64,000 nt of DNA from Saccharopolyspora gloriosae (GTDB lineage: Bacteria > Actinomycetota > Actinomycetes > Mycobacteriales > Pseudonocardiaceae), in assembly GCF_014203325.1 (NCBI RefSeq), contig NZ_JACHIV010000001.1, positions 2,791,501 through 2,855,500 on the forward strand. Direction: 5' to 3'. Made by a program: the position numbers and the translations under genes. The notes below the pieces were generated by a model, which saw nothing but the letters and a program-made list of their open reading frames with translations, was not told where the DNA came from and made no database searches. Of the stretch, positions 40,708 to 50,884 are shown piece after piece (the stretch's first letter is position 1; every line of letters begins with the position of its first letter).

Positions 40708-40987
40708 GCAACTCCTTTTCGGGGTTCCTCGCGGAAGGGTGGATCGTTTTCTTCCCCTTCTGGGGCGAGGACTCTAGTAGCCCGAAAAGAGCCCACAAGA
40801 CTTGATCGAGATGATTACCGTCACGTAACGCCCTGATGAAGTCGAATCCGGATGTTCATGTGCGCAGCGTGCTCAAGATGCGACTGGCGGTTTATTGTTT
40901 TCCGGGTAATTGATTTGCGCGTTGCTTGTTTTCATGGAAATCGCGTCGGTCGCTGGAGAAGGCGCGTGCCGGATGAGGCGATCTGCC

Positions 40988-41908
40988 TCAACGGCCGATG
41001 ATGTCGCCGTGCTTGGTCGTGATCGCGTTGAGCGAGGCGAGGGTCGCCTCGTCGAGGGTGATCGCACCCGCGGCGATGTTCTCCTCGAGGTGCCGGAGGG
41101 TCGCGGTGCCCGGGATGAGCAGCACGTTCGGGGCGCGGTGCAGCAGCCAGGCGAGGCCGATCTGCGAAGGCGTGCTGCCCGAAGCGCGCGCGGCGGCGAT
41201 GACGGCGGGTTCGTCGGTCACCTTCGGCATGCCGGGGAAGGCGCTGCCCAGCGGGAAGAACGGAACCCAGGCGATGTCCTGCGCCTCGCAGAGCCGCAAG
41301 AGTTCCTCGTCGTTGCGGGCCACCAGGCTGTAAGCGTTCTGCACGCAGGCGATGCCCGCCGGGAGCGCGCGGCGCAGATCGTCGAGGGTGACGTTGCTGA
41401 GGCCGATCGCGCCGATCTTGCCCTCGTCGCGCATCGCGGTGAGCGCCGCGAGCTGGTCGTCGATGCCGACCCGCTGGTCGCCGTCGGCGATCAGTCCGGG
41501 GCCGACGTCCGCGCGCCGCAGGTTGACCAGGGGAATCCGGTCGAGCCCGAGGCTCGCGAGGTTGGCTTCGAGATCCGCGCGCAGTTCTTCCGGACGCTGC
41601 GCGAGGCGCAGGGGCAGCGGGCCGCCGGAGTCGGGGGTGGCGCCGAGCTTGCTGGCGACGAGCACGCCGTCGCGGGCGGCCTCGCGGATGACGTCGTTGG
41701 CGAAGCCGTCCCCGTAGAACTGCGCGGTGTCGATGTGGTCGACGCCGAGTTCGAGGGCGCGGCGCAGGATCGCGAGACCTGCCGGGCGGTCGCCGCGCAG
41801 TCGTTCGAGCTGCATCGCTCCGTAGCCGATCCGCGCCACGGTGCGGCCCGCGAGGTGGCCGACACCGCCGGGCCGTGCCGCGCCAGAGGAAGAGGTGGGT
41901 GAAGTCAT
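40988..41908 (-). CDS. Aldo/keto reductase
   Basis: A 306-residue TIM-barrel oxidoreductase. D60 and Y65 (DHIDTAQFYGDG) and K87 (VASKLG) of the catalytic tetrad are present, but the usual histidine is replaced: the strand reads IPLVNLRRAD, putting R131 there. The NADPH-binding end (IPGTATLRHLEENIAA) is intact. The gene is divergent from a TetR regulator, with two GGAGG-type palindromes between them. Probable substrate-inducible reductase of carbonyl compounds; the missing histidine may limit it to special substrates. Confidence 0.88.
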   Translation of the reverse strand: MTSPTSSSGAARPGGVGHLAGRTVARIGYGAMQLERLRGDRPAGLAILRRALELGVDHIDTAQFYGDGFANDVIREAARDGVLVASKLGATPDSGGPLPLRLAQRPEELRADLEANLASLGLDRIPLVNLRRADVGPGLIADGDQRVGIDDQLAALTAMRDEGKIGAIGLSNVTLDDLRRALPAGIACVQNAYSLVARNDEELLRLCEAQDIAWVPFFPLGSAFPGMPKVTDEPAVIAAARASGSTPSQIGLAWLLHRAPNVLLIPGTATLRHLEENIAAGAITLDEATLASLNAITTKHGDIIGR

Positions 41909-41945
41909 GGTCGGTCCTCACAGGTGAGATGATGGGAGAAGGAGG

Positions 41946-41959
41946 CGGAGGCGCCTCCG
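41946..41959. promoter_or_regulatory. Palindromic operator CGGAGGCGCCTCCG
   Basis: A perfect 14-bp palindrome 38 bp before the aldo/keto reductase start and 39 bp before the TetR start, matched by a second copy at 41983-41994. Confidence 0.65.
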
Positions 41960-41982
41960 GTAATGGCGACCGTAGCACAGAC

Positions 41983-41994
41983 GGAGGGTCCTCC
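41983..41994. promoter_or_regulatory. Second operator GGAGGGTCCTCC
   Basis: A palindrome with the same GGAGG/CCTCC arms and two central bases, 36 bp (three and a half turns) from the first and directly before the TTG start of the TetR gene. It may also act as its ribosome-binding site. Confidence 0.6.
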
Positions 41995-41997
41995 ATT

Positions 41998-42582
41998 TTG
42001 ACCGAGCCTGACCCGGCGCACACCCGTCCAGCCCGCGCCGACGCGCGCCGCAACCGCGAGAAGGTCCTCGCCGCCGCATGCGCCGCGTTCACCGACGCCG
42101 AGGGCACCGTCTCGCTGGAGGCCGTCGCTCGCGACGCGGGCGTCGGCATCGGCACCCTCTACCGCCACTTCCCGACCCGCGAAGCGCTCGTCGAGGCCGT
42201 CTACGCGGCCGAGCTCGACGACGTGGTCGCCAGCGCCACCGCCCTGCTCGACGAACTGCCGCCCGACGCGGCGCTGCGCGCGTGGATGGAGCGGTATGCG
42301 GCCTTCGTCGCCACGAAGCGCGGGATGCTCGACACGCTCCGCGCCGGGTGGGAATCCGGCAGCATGGCCGCACCCGCCACGAGGGAGCGGATCACCACCG
42401 CGATCGAGTCGATCCTCGCGGCCGGGGTGCGCGCCGGTTCGCTGCGCGCCGACGTGGCGGCCGACGACGTCGTCGCCCTGCTGCTCGGGGTGTTCTTCTC
42501 CGCCGCGGCCGAGGCCGCCCCGGAGAAGACGGCCCGGCGGCTCGACCTCATCCTCGACGCGGTCCGCGCTCACTGCGGCTGA
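41998..42582 (+). CDS. TetR-family regulator
   Basis: About 194 residues with the TetR HTH VSLEAVARDAGVGIGTLYRHFPTREAL (residues about 40-66, in pieces). The TTG at 41998 is chosen: the conserved N-terminus (ADARRNREKVLAAA) starts about 15 residues later, and GGAGGG at 41983 serves as binding site. The frame is open farther upstream but would overlap the reductase gene. It is divergent from the aldo/keto reductase and probably represses both genes through the GGAGG palindromes. Confidence 0.87.
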   Translation: MTEPDPAHTRPARADARRNREKVLAAACAAFTDAEGTVSLEAVARDAGVGIGTLYRHFPTREALVEAVYAAELDDVVASATALLDELPPDAALRAWMERYAAFVATKRGMLDTLRAGWESGSMAAPATRERITTAIESILAAGVRAGSLRADVAADDVVALLLGVFFSAAAEAAPEKTARRLDLILDAVRAHCG

Positions 42583-42595
42583 ACGGTCCCGCGCG

Positions 42596-43201
42596 CTAGT
42601 GGCCGACGCGCACCAGCGCGGGCCGGATCAAGTGGCCGTGCACCTGGTAGCCGGGCCGGAGCACTTCGGTGATCACCGCGCCCGGGCCGATCTCCTCGCG
42701 GTGCAGCGGGATCACGGCACGCGGCTCGGAGCGCTCGGGCGGTACCGCCTCGTGCTCGGCCGGGTCGAACGGTTCGCCGAGCGGGTCGATGCGGTGCAGG
42801 CCTTCGGCGGCGAGAGTCTGCTGCAACTGCGAGTGCACGGCGCTCAGCGCCTCCGGGTTGTGCGCAGCGCCGATCTCGACGGCGTCGAGCACCGGCAGCA
42901 GGTCCCGCAGCAGGCCTTCGGCCGCGCGGTCCAAGTGCGCGGTCTGCTCCCGCAGCATCCGCTTGCGGTAGTTGTCGAACTCCGCCGTCACCCGGCGCAA
43001 CGTCTCCAAGTGGGCGTCGCGCTCCCCGCGCAGCCTGCTGATCTGCTCGTCGGGTTCAGCCGAGCCGCCGCCTTCGGCGGGGGGAGTCGTCCCCGGAGGT
43101 TCGGTCCTGGGCGAAGTCACGACGTGCGGCCTGCCGGGGCGATGTTCCGCGGGCACCGGCAACGAGTTCCGGCGCGGGCCGTCGGGGCGATCGTCGTCCA
43201 T
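42596..43201 (-). CDS. grpE: Nucleotide-exchange factor GrpE
   Basis: A 201-residue GrpE: a disordered Pro-rich N-terminus to about residue 45, a helical coiled coil (ISRLRGERDAHLETLRRVTAEFDNYRKRM in segments) and a C-terminal beta-wing with VITEVLRPGYQVHGHLIRPALVRVG, the family signature. It accelerates ADP release from DnaK. It starts 3 bp after the dnaK stop. No dnaJ or hspR follows; the next gene is convergent. Confidence 0.95.
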   Translation of the reverse strand: MDDDRPDGPRRNSLPVPAEHRPGRPHVVTSPRTEPPGTTPPAEGGGSAEPDEQISRLRGERDAHLETLRRVTAEFDNYRKRMLREQTAHLDRAAEGLLRDLLPVLDAVEIGAAHNPEALSAVHSQLQQTLAAEGLHRIDPLGEPFDPAEHEAVPPERSEPRAVIPLHREEIGPGAVITEVLRPGYQVHGHLIRPALVRVGH

Positions 43202-43204
43202 CGC

Positions 43205-45070
<1,866 letters not shown>

Positions 45071-45229
45071 TGCGCCTCCTCGCCTCGGCCACACCGCAGC
45101 CCGGCCGTGCGGCGTCACCACGTGGCTCCTGCTTCCAGGCTCGGAGGTCGGCGCGGCACATCGGTAGGGGACAACGTCCTTGCCGGACGGCGGCGCGCCG
45201 TGGTCCCGCGACGCGCCGGAACGGGACGG

Positions 45230-45763
45230 TCAGGAGTTCGCGAGCTCCAGCAGCCGGGTCACCGTGGTCCAGTTGCGTGCCGTGGCGCGCACGCCGAGCC
45301 GGCGTTCCCACCAGGACTGCGGGACCCGCGAGTTCCGCACTCCTTCCGGGCACCAGACGTAGACCTCGCGCTCGCCGAACCGCACCTCGTCCGGCGCGAA
45401 GGCCGCCGGGTCGAGCTCGGCGAGCACCGCCGGATCGGGGCGCGCGGACAGGAAGATGACCAGGTACTGCGCCGGAACCGCGGCGATCTCGGCCAGCGGG
45501 TCGGCGGCCACCACCGCGGCCAGCTCGTCGCGGGTCCGGACCACCACGGGCACGTCCAGCCCGAACTCCTCGGCGATGCCCGCCGAGATCACCCGTTCCG
45601 ACTCCGCGGCGGAGATGTCGGCGGAGAACACGGCGTTGCCGCTCTGCAGGTGCGTCCCGGCCTCGTCGAAGCCGAGCCGAGCCAGCAGCTCCCGCAATCC
45701 CGCCATCGGAATCCTGTTGTGCTTGCCCAGGTTGATCCCGCGAAGCAACGCGACCTGCCGCAC
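45230..45763 (-). CDS. DUF1697 protein
   Basis: A 177-residue DUF1697 protein: QVALLRGINLGKHNRIPMAGLRELL at the N-terminus in pieces, THLQSGNAVFSAD and NWTTVTRLLEL at the C-terminus are its signatures. The function of the family is not known. GTG 45763 has AGGAGG 6 bp upstream, which decides the start. It lies 159 bp upstream of dnaK on the same strand, without clear linkage. Confidence 0.9.
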   Translation of the reverse strand: MRQVALLRGINLGKHNRIPMAGLRELLARLGFDEAGTHLQSGNAVFSADISAAESERVISAGIAEEFGLDVPVVVRTRDELAAVVAADPLAEIAAVPAQYLVIFLSARPDPAVLAELDPAAFAPDEVRFGEREVYVWCPEGVRNSRVPQSWWERRLGVRATARNWTTVTRLLELANS

Positions 45764-45939
45764 CCGACACCTCCTGCCCCTCGCCGCTCCCCAAACGGAA
45801 AGCCCCCGCAGCATCCCTCCCGCCCCCGACACTCCACTTCGCGCACCGTGCCCGGAGGGTCGGTCGCCGTCCCGGTCGGCGGGTCGTCGGGCGGGGTGGA
45901 TGAGAAGATCGCCAGGTGGGTCCCGGTATCGACCTGGAA

Positions 45940-45977
45940 CGGTCTGACTTGACTGTTTTTCCGGGGGCGGGTAACAC
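45940..45977 (+). promoter_or_regulatory. Promoter with overlapping 16-bp operator before the enoyl-CoA hydratase
   Basis: CGGTCT-GACT-TGACTG (45940-45955) is an imperfect copy of CAGTCA-N4-TGACTG (right arm exact, left arm 4 of 6). Its right arm overlaps a -35 TTGACT (45949-45954), followed after 17 bp by TAACAC (45972-45977). A repressor there would block RNA polymerase. Confidence 0.6.
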
Positions 45978-46058
45978 TCGAAGTCCGGCAGCGCTCCGCA
46001 GCGGGACGAACCACCGGCGAGGCGGCCGATTCCCTCAGCGAACAGAGGAGAACAGCAC

Positions 46059-46823
46059 GTGAGCGACAGCGTCCGCACCGAATTCGGCGACGGCATCGCC
46101 GTGATCACCATCGACCGGCCCGAGGCGCGCAACGCCGTCGACAAGTCGGTCGCCGAAGGCATCGCCGCCGCCATCGACGAGTTCGAATCCCGCAGCGACC
46201 TGGTCATCGGCATCCTCACCGGAGCGGGTGGCACGTTCTGCGCGGGCATGGACCTCAAGGCGTTCACCCGAGGAGAGCGGCCCGCGCTGCCAGGCCGCGG
46301 TTTCGGCGGGCTCACCGAACAGCCGCCGCAGAAGCCGCTCATCGCCGCCGTCGAAGGCTGGGCGCTGGCCGGAGGGTGCGAGCTGGCGCTGTCGGCGGAC
46401 CTCGTCGTCGCCTCGCGGGAGGCGAAGTTCGGGCTGCCCGAGGTCAAGCGCGGACTGGTCGCCGCCGCAGGAGGGCTGCTGCGGCTGCCGAAGGCGCTGC
46501 CCTACCAGCTGGCGATGGAGATCGCGCTCACCGGCGACCCGCTGACCGCGGAGAAGGCGCACGCTCACGGCCTGATCAACACCCTCACCGAACCGGGCGG
46601 CGCGCTCGACGGCGCGAAGGAGCTCGCGGCGCGCGTCGCCGCCAACGGGCCGCTCGCGGTGCGCGCCACCAAGCAGATCGTCTCCGGCGCGGTGCGCTGG
46701 ACCGACGCCGAGGCGTTCGCCGCGCAGGCCGACCTCGTGGGGCCGGTGTTCGCGTCGGCCGACGCCCAGGAAGGCGCCCGCGCGTTCGCCGAGAAGCGCG
46801 CCCCCGTCTGGCGCGGCGAGTGA
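46059..46823 (+). CDS. Enoyl-CoA hydratase/isomerase (crotonase family)
   Basis: A 254-residue crotonase. The oxyanion-hole segments GTFCAGMDLKAF and EGWALAGGCELALSADLVVAS (in pieces) and the catalytic glutamate in FGLPEVKRGLVAAAGG are present; the second acidic residue common in EchA hydratases is not obvious, so an isomerase or a hydratase with other substrate is possible. GTG 46059 has GAGGAGA upstream. Its stop overlaps the thioesterase start, so both form an operon under the operator at 45940. Confidence 0.9.
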   Translation: MSDSVRTEFGDGIAVITIDRPEARNAVDKSVAEGIAAAIDEFESRSDLVIGILTGAGGTFCAGMDLKAFTRGERPALPGRGFGGLTEQPPQKPLIAAVEGWALAGGCELALSADLVVASREAKFGLPEVKRGLVAAAGGLLRLPKALPYQLAMEIALTGDPLTAEKAHAHGLINTLTEPGGALDGAKELAARVAANGPLAVRATKQIVSGAVRWTDAEAFAAQADLVGPVFASADAQEGARAFAEKRAPVWRGE

Positions 46824-47578
46824 CCGAACCGCACCCGCCTCGTACGACCAGCAAGGAGAGCACCGCCATCGCCCCGTACCGCCAGTCCGACGCCGAGACC
46901 GACCCCGAAGGCTCCGGCGAGGACCGAGACCAGGACCGAGCCCGCGCGGCGCGCGAACTCGGCGACGCGCTGCGCGCGCTCACCGCCGCCGCCACCAGCA
47001 CGGAGGTGGACGCCGCGACCTTGCGCAAGATCGCCGATCAGGCGCGGGACCTGACCGGGCCGCTGAGCGCGGCCTCCCGCACCCGGCACACGGCGCCGTC
47101 CATCGACGACGCCAAGCCGGGCAGGCGGATGTACAACCCCGCGGTCGGGCCGGGAAACCCGATCGCACCGCCGATGCGCGTCGAGGTCGGCGACGGCGTC
47201 GTCGTCGGCACCTGCACGCTCGGGCTCGCCTACGAAGGGCCGCACAGCTACACCCACGGCGGGGTGAGCGCGATGCTCATCGACCAGATCCTCGGGCACG
47301 CGCACGCCGCCCTCGGGCGGCCCGGCATGACCGTGGCGCTGTCGCTGCGCTACCGGAGGCCCGTTCCGCTGGAGACGCCGCTGCGGCTGACCGCGTGGGT
47401 TCCGGAGGAGTCCATCACCGACCGCCGCACCGGCCCGCAGGCCACCATCGCCACCCAGGACGAACCGGATCGGGTGCTGGTGGAGGCGTCCGGGGTGTTC
47501 GTCGTGCCCAGCGCCGAGCAGGCCAGCCGGATCTTCGGCGACTCCCGCCTTCCGAGCTGGCAGCGCGACCGGTACTGA
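46820..47578 (+). CDS. PaaI-type hot-dog thioesterase with N-terminal extension
   Basis: About 252 residues. The C-terminal 150 form a 4HBT domain (YEGPHSYTHGGVSAMLIDQILGHAHAA in pieces; HGG with the acidic D is the usual active-site set). The first 100 are charged and helical and unlike the usual compact PaaI proteins. GTG 46820 overlaps the hydratase stop by 4 bp. AAGGAG at 46854 stands before a point with no standard start codon, so a shorter form cannot be proven. It would release acids from stalled CoA esters of the pathway. Confidence 0.82.
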   Translation: MTEPHPPRTTSKESTAIAPYRQSDAETDPEGSGEDRDQDRARAARELGDALRALTAAATSTEVDAATLRKIADQARDLTGPLSAASRTRHTAPSIDDAKPGRRMYNPAVGPGNPIAPPMRVEVGDGVVVGTCTLGLAYEGPHSYTHGGVSAMLIDQILGHAHAALGRPGMTVALSLRYRRPVPLETPLRLTAWVPEESITDRRTGPQATIATQDEPDRVLVEASGVFVVPSAEQASRIFGDSRLPSWQRDRY

Positions 47579-47584
47579 CCGGCG

Positions 47585-47622
47585 GCCGATCGTGGTCCGC
47601 CGCCGCGCGGAGCACGATCGGC
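47585..47622. terminator. Bidirectional terminator
   Basis: GCCGATCGTG (47585-47594) pairs with CACGATCGGC (47613-47622), and inner TCCGC with GCGGA. It lies between the convergent stops at 47578 and 47629. Confidence 0.8.
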
Positions 47623-47628
47623 GGCCCC

Positions 47629-49212
47629 TCACGCGTCGGGGAGGTCGCCCGCTTCGCGATCGGCCCGGAGGCGGGTCTTGAGGACCTTCCCGCTCGGATT
47701 CCGGGGCAGTTCCGGCAGGATCGTGACGTGGCGCGGTCGCTTGTAGCCGGCCAGGTGCTCGCGGCAGTACCGCTCGACGTCCTGCGGCGTCGGCGGGTCC
47801 GCCGGGTCACGGGCCACGAGCACCGCCAGCGGCGTCTCGCCCCACTTCTCGTCCGGCACGCCGATCAGCGCGACCTCGGCGACCTTCGGGTGCCCGGCGA
47901 GCACGTCCTCCACCTCGGCGCAGTAGATGTTCTCCCCGCCCGAGATGATCATGTCCTTCTTCCGGTCGACCACGTAGTAGTAGCCGTCCTCGTCCTCGCG
48001 CACCAGGTCGCCGGAGTGGAACCAGCCGCCTTCGAACGCGTCCGCGGTCTCGGCGGGCTTGCCCCAGTACTCCCGCATCACCGTCGGGCCGCGGTAGACG
48101 ATCTCGCCGACCTCGCCGCGCGGGACGTCGTTCATCGCCACGTCCACCACGCGGACCTCGACGTTGAGCATCGGCGTGCCGACGGAGCCGATCTTGCGCA
48201 ACGCGTCCTCACCGCGCAGCAACGTGGTGACCGGGCTGCACTCGGTCTGGCCGAACGAGGTCACCACTTGGGCCTGCGGGAACGTGTCGATCATCGTGCG
48301 CAGCAGCGTGGTGGACGCGGGGGCGGCGCCCCAGGAGATCCGGTGCAGCGCGGAGAGGTCGCGCTCGGCGACGCCCGGCACCGCGCAGATCGCCTGCCAC
48401 TGCGCGGGAACGAAGAAGCAGTCCGAGACGCGCTCGCGCTCCAGCACGTCCACGATCTCCGCCGGGTCGAACCGCCCGGAGCGCGAGAGCACCGTCTTCC
48501 CGCCCAGCAGCAGGTTCGGCAGCATGCCGGAGACCCCGGCGATGTGGAACAGCGGAGCGCCGGAGATCCCGACGCGCTCCCCGACGGGCGTGCCCAGGTG
48601 CGCCATCATGCTGAACGAGTGCAGCAGCAGGTTGTGGTGGGTGAGCACCGCGCCCTTGGGGCGGCCGGTGGTCCCGGAGGTGTACATGATGTACGCCGGT
48701 GAGCGTTCGTCCACGTCGATGCCGGGGTGTTCCGGACCGGCCGCGGCGAGCACGTCCTCGTAGCGCTCCGCGCCCGGCCCGGCTGCGGTGGCGTCCTCGC
48801 CGACGACCAGGCAGGTCCGCACGTCGGCCTGCTCGCGGGCCTTGCCCAGCACGGGCGCGAGCGGCGCGTCGACGACGACCGCGGCGGCTCCGCTGTCGGT
48901 GAGCGCGTAGGCGACCTCGTCGGCGACCAGGCGGAAGTTGATCGGCACGCAGATCGCCCCGATCCGCCCGCAGGCGTGGTAGGCCTCCGCGACCTCGAGT
49001 CCGTTGAGCCCGAGCACCGCGACCCGGTCTCCCGGCCGCACCCCGCGCGCCAGCAGCGCGTTCGCGAGCCTGCTGAGCCGCTCGTCGAGCTCGCGGTAGG
49101 TGCGGCCGTCCTCGCCGAAGCGCAGCGCGACCGCGTCGGGGATCTTGCGCGCGTGCCGGGCGACCTGGTCGCTGCTGGTCATGCCGGTACCTGCGGACTG
49201 GGGCGTGTGCAT
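47629..49212 (-). CDS. AMP-forming acyl-CoA synthetase (FadD-like)
   Basis: A 527-residue adenylate-forming ligase: P-loop-like [60 protein letters not shown] (in pieces) and the C-terminal catalytic lysine in NPSGKVLKTRL. It activates a carboxylic acid to its CoA ester with ATP. It is divergent from the SDR gene at 49516, with two CAGTCA-type operators between them. An alternative start is the in-frame ATG at 49182. Substrate unknown; chain-length motifs do not decide it. Confidence 0.93.
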   Translation of the reverse strand: MHTPQSAGTGMTSSDQVARHARKIPDAVALRFGEDGRTYRELDERLSRLANALLARGVRPGDRVAVLGLNGLEVAEAYHACGRIGAICVPINFRLVADEVAYALTDSGAAAVVVDAPLAPVLGKAREQADVRTCLVVGEDATAAGPGAERYEDVLAAAGPEHPGIDVDERSPAYIMYTSGTTGRPKGAVLTHHNLLLHSFSMMAHLGTPVGERVGISGAPLFHIAGVSGMLPNLLLGGKTVLSRSGRFDPAEIVDVLERERVSDCFFVPAQWQAICAVPGVAERDLSALHRISWGAAPASTTLLRTMIDTFPQAQVVTSFGQTECSPVTTLLRGEDALRKIGSVGTPMLNVEVRVVDVAMNDVPRGEVGEIVYRGPTVMREYWGKPAETADAFEGGWFHSGDLVREDEDGYYYVVDRKKDMIISGGENIYCAEVEDVLAGHPKVAEVALIGVPDEKWGETPLAVLVARDPADPPTPQDVERYCREHLAGYKRPRHVTILPELPRNPSGKVLKTRLRADREAGDLPDA

Positions 49213-49399
49213 CGGCGTTCCTCGGCGTTGAGGGGCGGATGGGGCGGCGAAATCCGGTGACGTCAGGACAACGAGGCAGGGGGCCGTGGCGTGTCGGCGA
49301 TGGGGTGTTGCGAGCCGGGGGAACCGTTCGGCGGCCGGTCGTCGAGGGTGCGGACCGCTTGCGTCGTCCGGTGTCCATGGTGCGATCGTCGACCTGTGG

Positions 49400-49415
49400 C
49401 GGTCAACCCTGACTG
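49400..49415. promoter_or_regulatory. Operator CGGTCA-ACCC-TGACTG
   Basis: Matches CAGTCA-N4-TGACTG at 11 of 12 arm positions. On the minus strand it contains TTGACC, a -35-like element pointing to the acyl-CoA synthetase at 49212. Confidence 0.72.
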
Positions 49416-49458
49416 CTCAGGGGGTTCTTGCCCTCCGCGCCCCGCGTGCCGTAGAAAA

Positions 49459-49474
49459 CAGTCATCACTGACTG
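49459..49474. promoter_or_regulatory. Operator CAGTCA-TCAC-TGACTG
   Basis: A perfect copy of the 16-bp palindrome, 41 bp before the SDR start. It immediately follows a possible -10 TAGAAA (49452-49457) with TTGCCC 18 bp upstream. Confidence 0.78.
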
Positions 49475-49515
49475 GCTGGGGCCTCGGTCGGCCCCGTCGG
49501 GGCGAGGAGGAACGC

Positions 49516-50280
49516 ATGGACATCGCGGGTGGCGTCGCCGTCATCACCGGGGGAGCGTCCGGGCTCGGACTGGCCACCGCCAAGCGGCTGGTGGCGGCGG
49601 GCGGCAGCGTCGTGCTGCTGGACCTGCCGACGTCCCAGGGCGAGCAGGTCGCGGCCGAACTCGGCTCCGCCGCGCGGTTCGCGGCAGCCGACGTCACCGA
49701 CGAGACCCAGGTCGCCGCCGCGCTCGACGTGGCCGACGAGCTCGGGCCGCTGCGCGCGGTCGTCAACTGCGCCGGCCTCGGCAACGCGCTGCGGGTCGTG
49801 AGCCGCAAGCGCGGCCCGTTCCCGCTGGAGGCGTTCACGAAGATCATCAACATCAACCTGATCGGCACGTTCAACGTGCTGCGCCTCGGGGCGGAGCGGA
49901 TGATCGCGCACGAACCGGTCGGGGAGGAGCGCGGCGTCATCATCAACACCGCCTCCGCCGCCGCCTTCGACGGCCAGGTCGGGCAGGCCGCCTACTCCGC
50001 CTCCAAGGGCGGCGTGGTCGGCATGACGCTGCCGATCGCCCGCGACCTCGCCGAACACCTGATCCGGGTCGTCACCATCGCACCCGGCCTGTTCAACACC
50101 CCGCTGCTGGCGGGTGCGTCCGAGGAGGTCAAGGCCTCCCTCGGCGAGCAGGTCCCGCACCCCTCGCGGCTCGGCGAACCCGACGAATTCGGCGCTCTGG
50201 CCGAACACATCGTCGCCAACCCGATGCTCAACGGCGAGGTCATCCGCCTCGACGGCTCCATCCGCATGGCACCCCGCTGA
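49516..50280 (+). CDS. Short-chain dehydrogenase, HSD10-like 3-hydroxyacyl-CoA dehydrogenase
   Basis: A 254-residue SDR. NAD loop [12 protein letters not shown], acidic LLDLP after strand 2 (NAD preference), NCAG, catalytic S ([10 protein letters not shown]), Y and K in YSASKGG, and [10 protein letters not shown]. The pattern closely follows type-2 (HSD10-like) 3-hydroxyacyl-CoA dehydrogenases, which oxidise 3-hydroxyacyl- or 2-methyl-3-hydroxyacyl-CoA and sometimes hydroxysteroids. It supplies the third step of beta-oxidation for this cluster. GAGGAGG precedes ATG 49516. Confidence 0.92.
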   Translation: MDIAGGVAVITGGASGLGLATAKRLVAAGGSVVLLDLPTSQGEQVAAELGSAARFAAADVTDETQVAAALDVADELGPLRAVVNCAGLGNALRVVSRKRGPFPLEAFTKIININLIGTFNVLRLGAERMIAHEPVGEERGVIINTASAAAFDGQVGQAAYSASKGGVVGMTLPIARDLAEHLIRVVTIAPGLFNTPLLAGASEEVKASLGEQVPHPSRLGEPDEFGALAEHIVANPMLNGEVIRLDGSIRMAPR

Positions 50281-50288
50281 CCCGCGGA

Positions 50289-50703
50289 GTGAACGGACCG
50301 TTCGTCCAACGGGATTGGGCGAACGGGCCGTTCACCTCACCTCCGGGTTCCGGCCGAGGCCCGCGATCGCGGAGTGAACGGACCGTTCGTCCAACGGGAT
50401 TGGGCGAACGGGCCGTTCACCTCACCTCCGGGTTCCGGCCGAGACCTGCGATCGCGGAGTGAACGGACTGTTCGTCCAACGAGATGGGACGAACGGTCCG
50501 TTCACTCGGGAAAGCCCGTGCGCCATGCGGAGATTCGTCGCATGGCGCGATGAGCAGTGCATCAGTGCGGCTGTGGTTCGGAGTGAACGGCCTGTTCGTC
50601 CAACGGGATTGGACGAACAGGCCGTTCACTCATCGGCGGAGTCGGGTGGTCGGTGGGTGAACGGACCGCTTGTCCAACGGGATTGGACGAACGGTCCGTT
50701 CAC
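50289..50703. repeat. Array of five 47-nt palindromic hairpin repeats
   Basis: Units at 50289-50335, 50374-50420, 50459-50505, 50583-50629 and 50657-50703. Each begins GTGAACGG and ends CCGTTCAC, and the two 20-nt arms pair around a loop ACGGGAT or similar. The first three lie in 85-bp direct repeats with a common 38-nt spacer. Unit 4 has paired changes that keep the stem (CCTGTT with AACAGG). No protein frame is conserved across them. Confidence 0.93.
50521..50547. repeat. Separate hairpin between repeat units 3 and 4
   Basis: CGCCATGCG pairs exactly with CGCATGGCG 9 nt later. It is unrelated in sequence to the 47-nt units. Confidence 0.6.
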
Positions 50704-50884
50704 TCCGGACAGGGTTGCGGCTCTCGGGGTGGCGGAGCGATGAGGGCGTGCTCGGCTGTCGCGCGGCGGCCATCGCGGCGCGGTGCTTTCGAAGATCATC
50801 ATGAGGTCGTTCAGGATCTGCCGGAACTCACGGGCGAACGCACCCACCGAGCTGGTGCCGCACGCGCCAGGGCGCCGAACCCGC

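Noticed and set aside
40708-40987. DasR-type operator before the LPMO gene
   Set aside because: I looked for an ACTGGTCTAGACCAGT-like palindrome and found only a short TCTAGTAG stretch without matching arms.
50289-50703. CRISPR-like array of regularly repeated sequences
   Set aside because: The units are themselves long palindromes, distances are 85, 85, 124 and 74 bp, the spacers are partly identical, and no cas gene is near.
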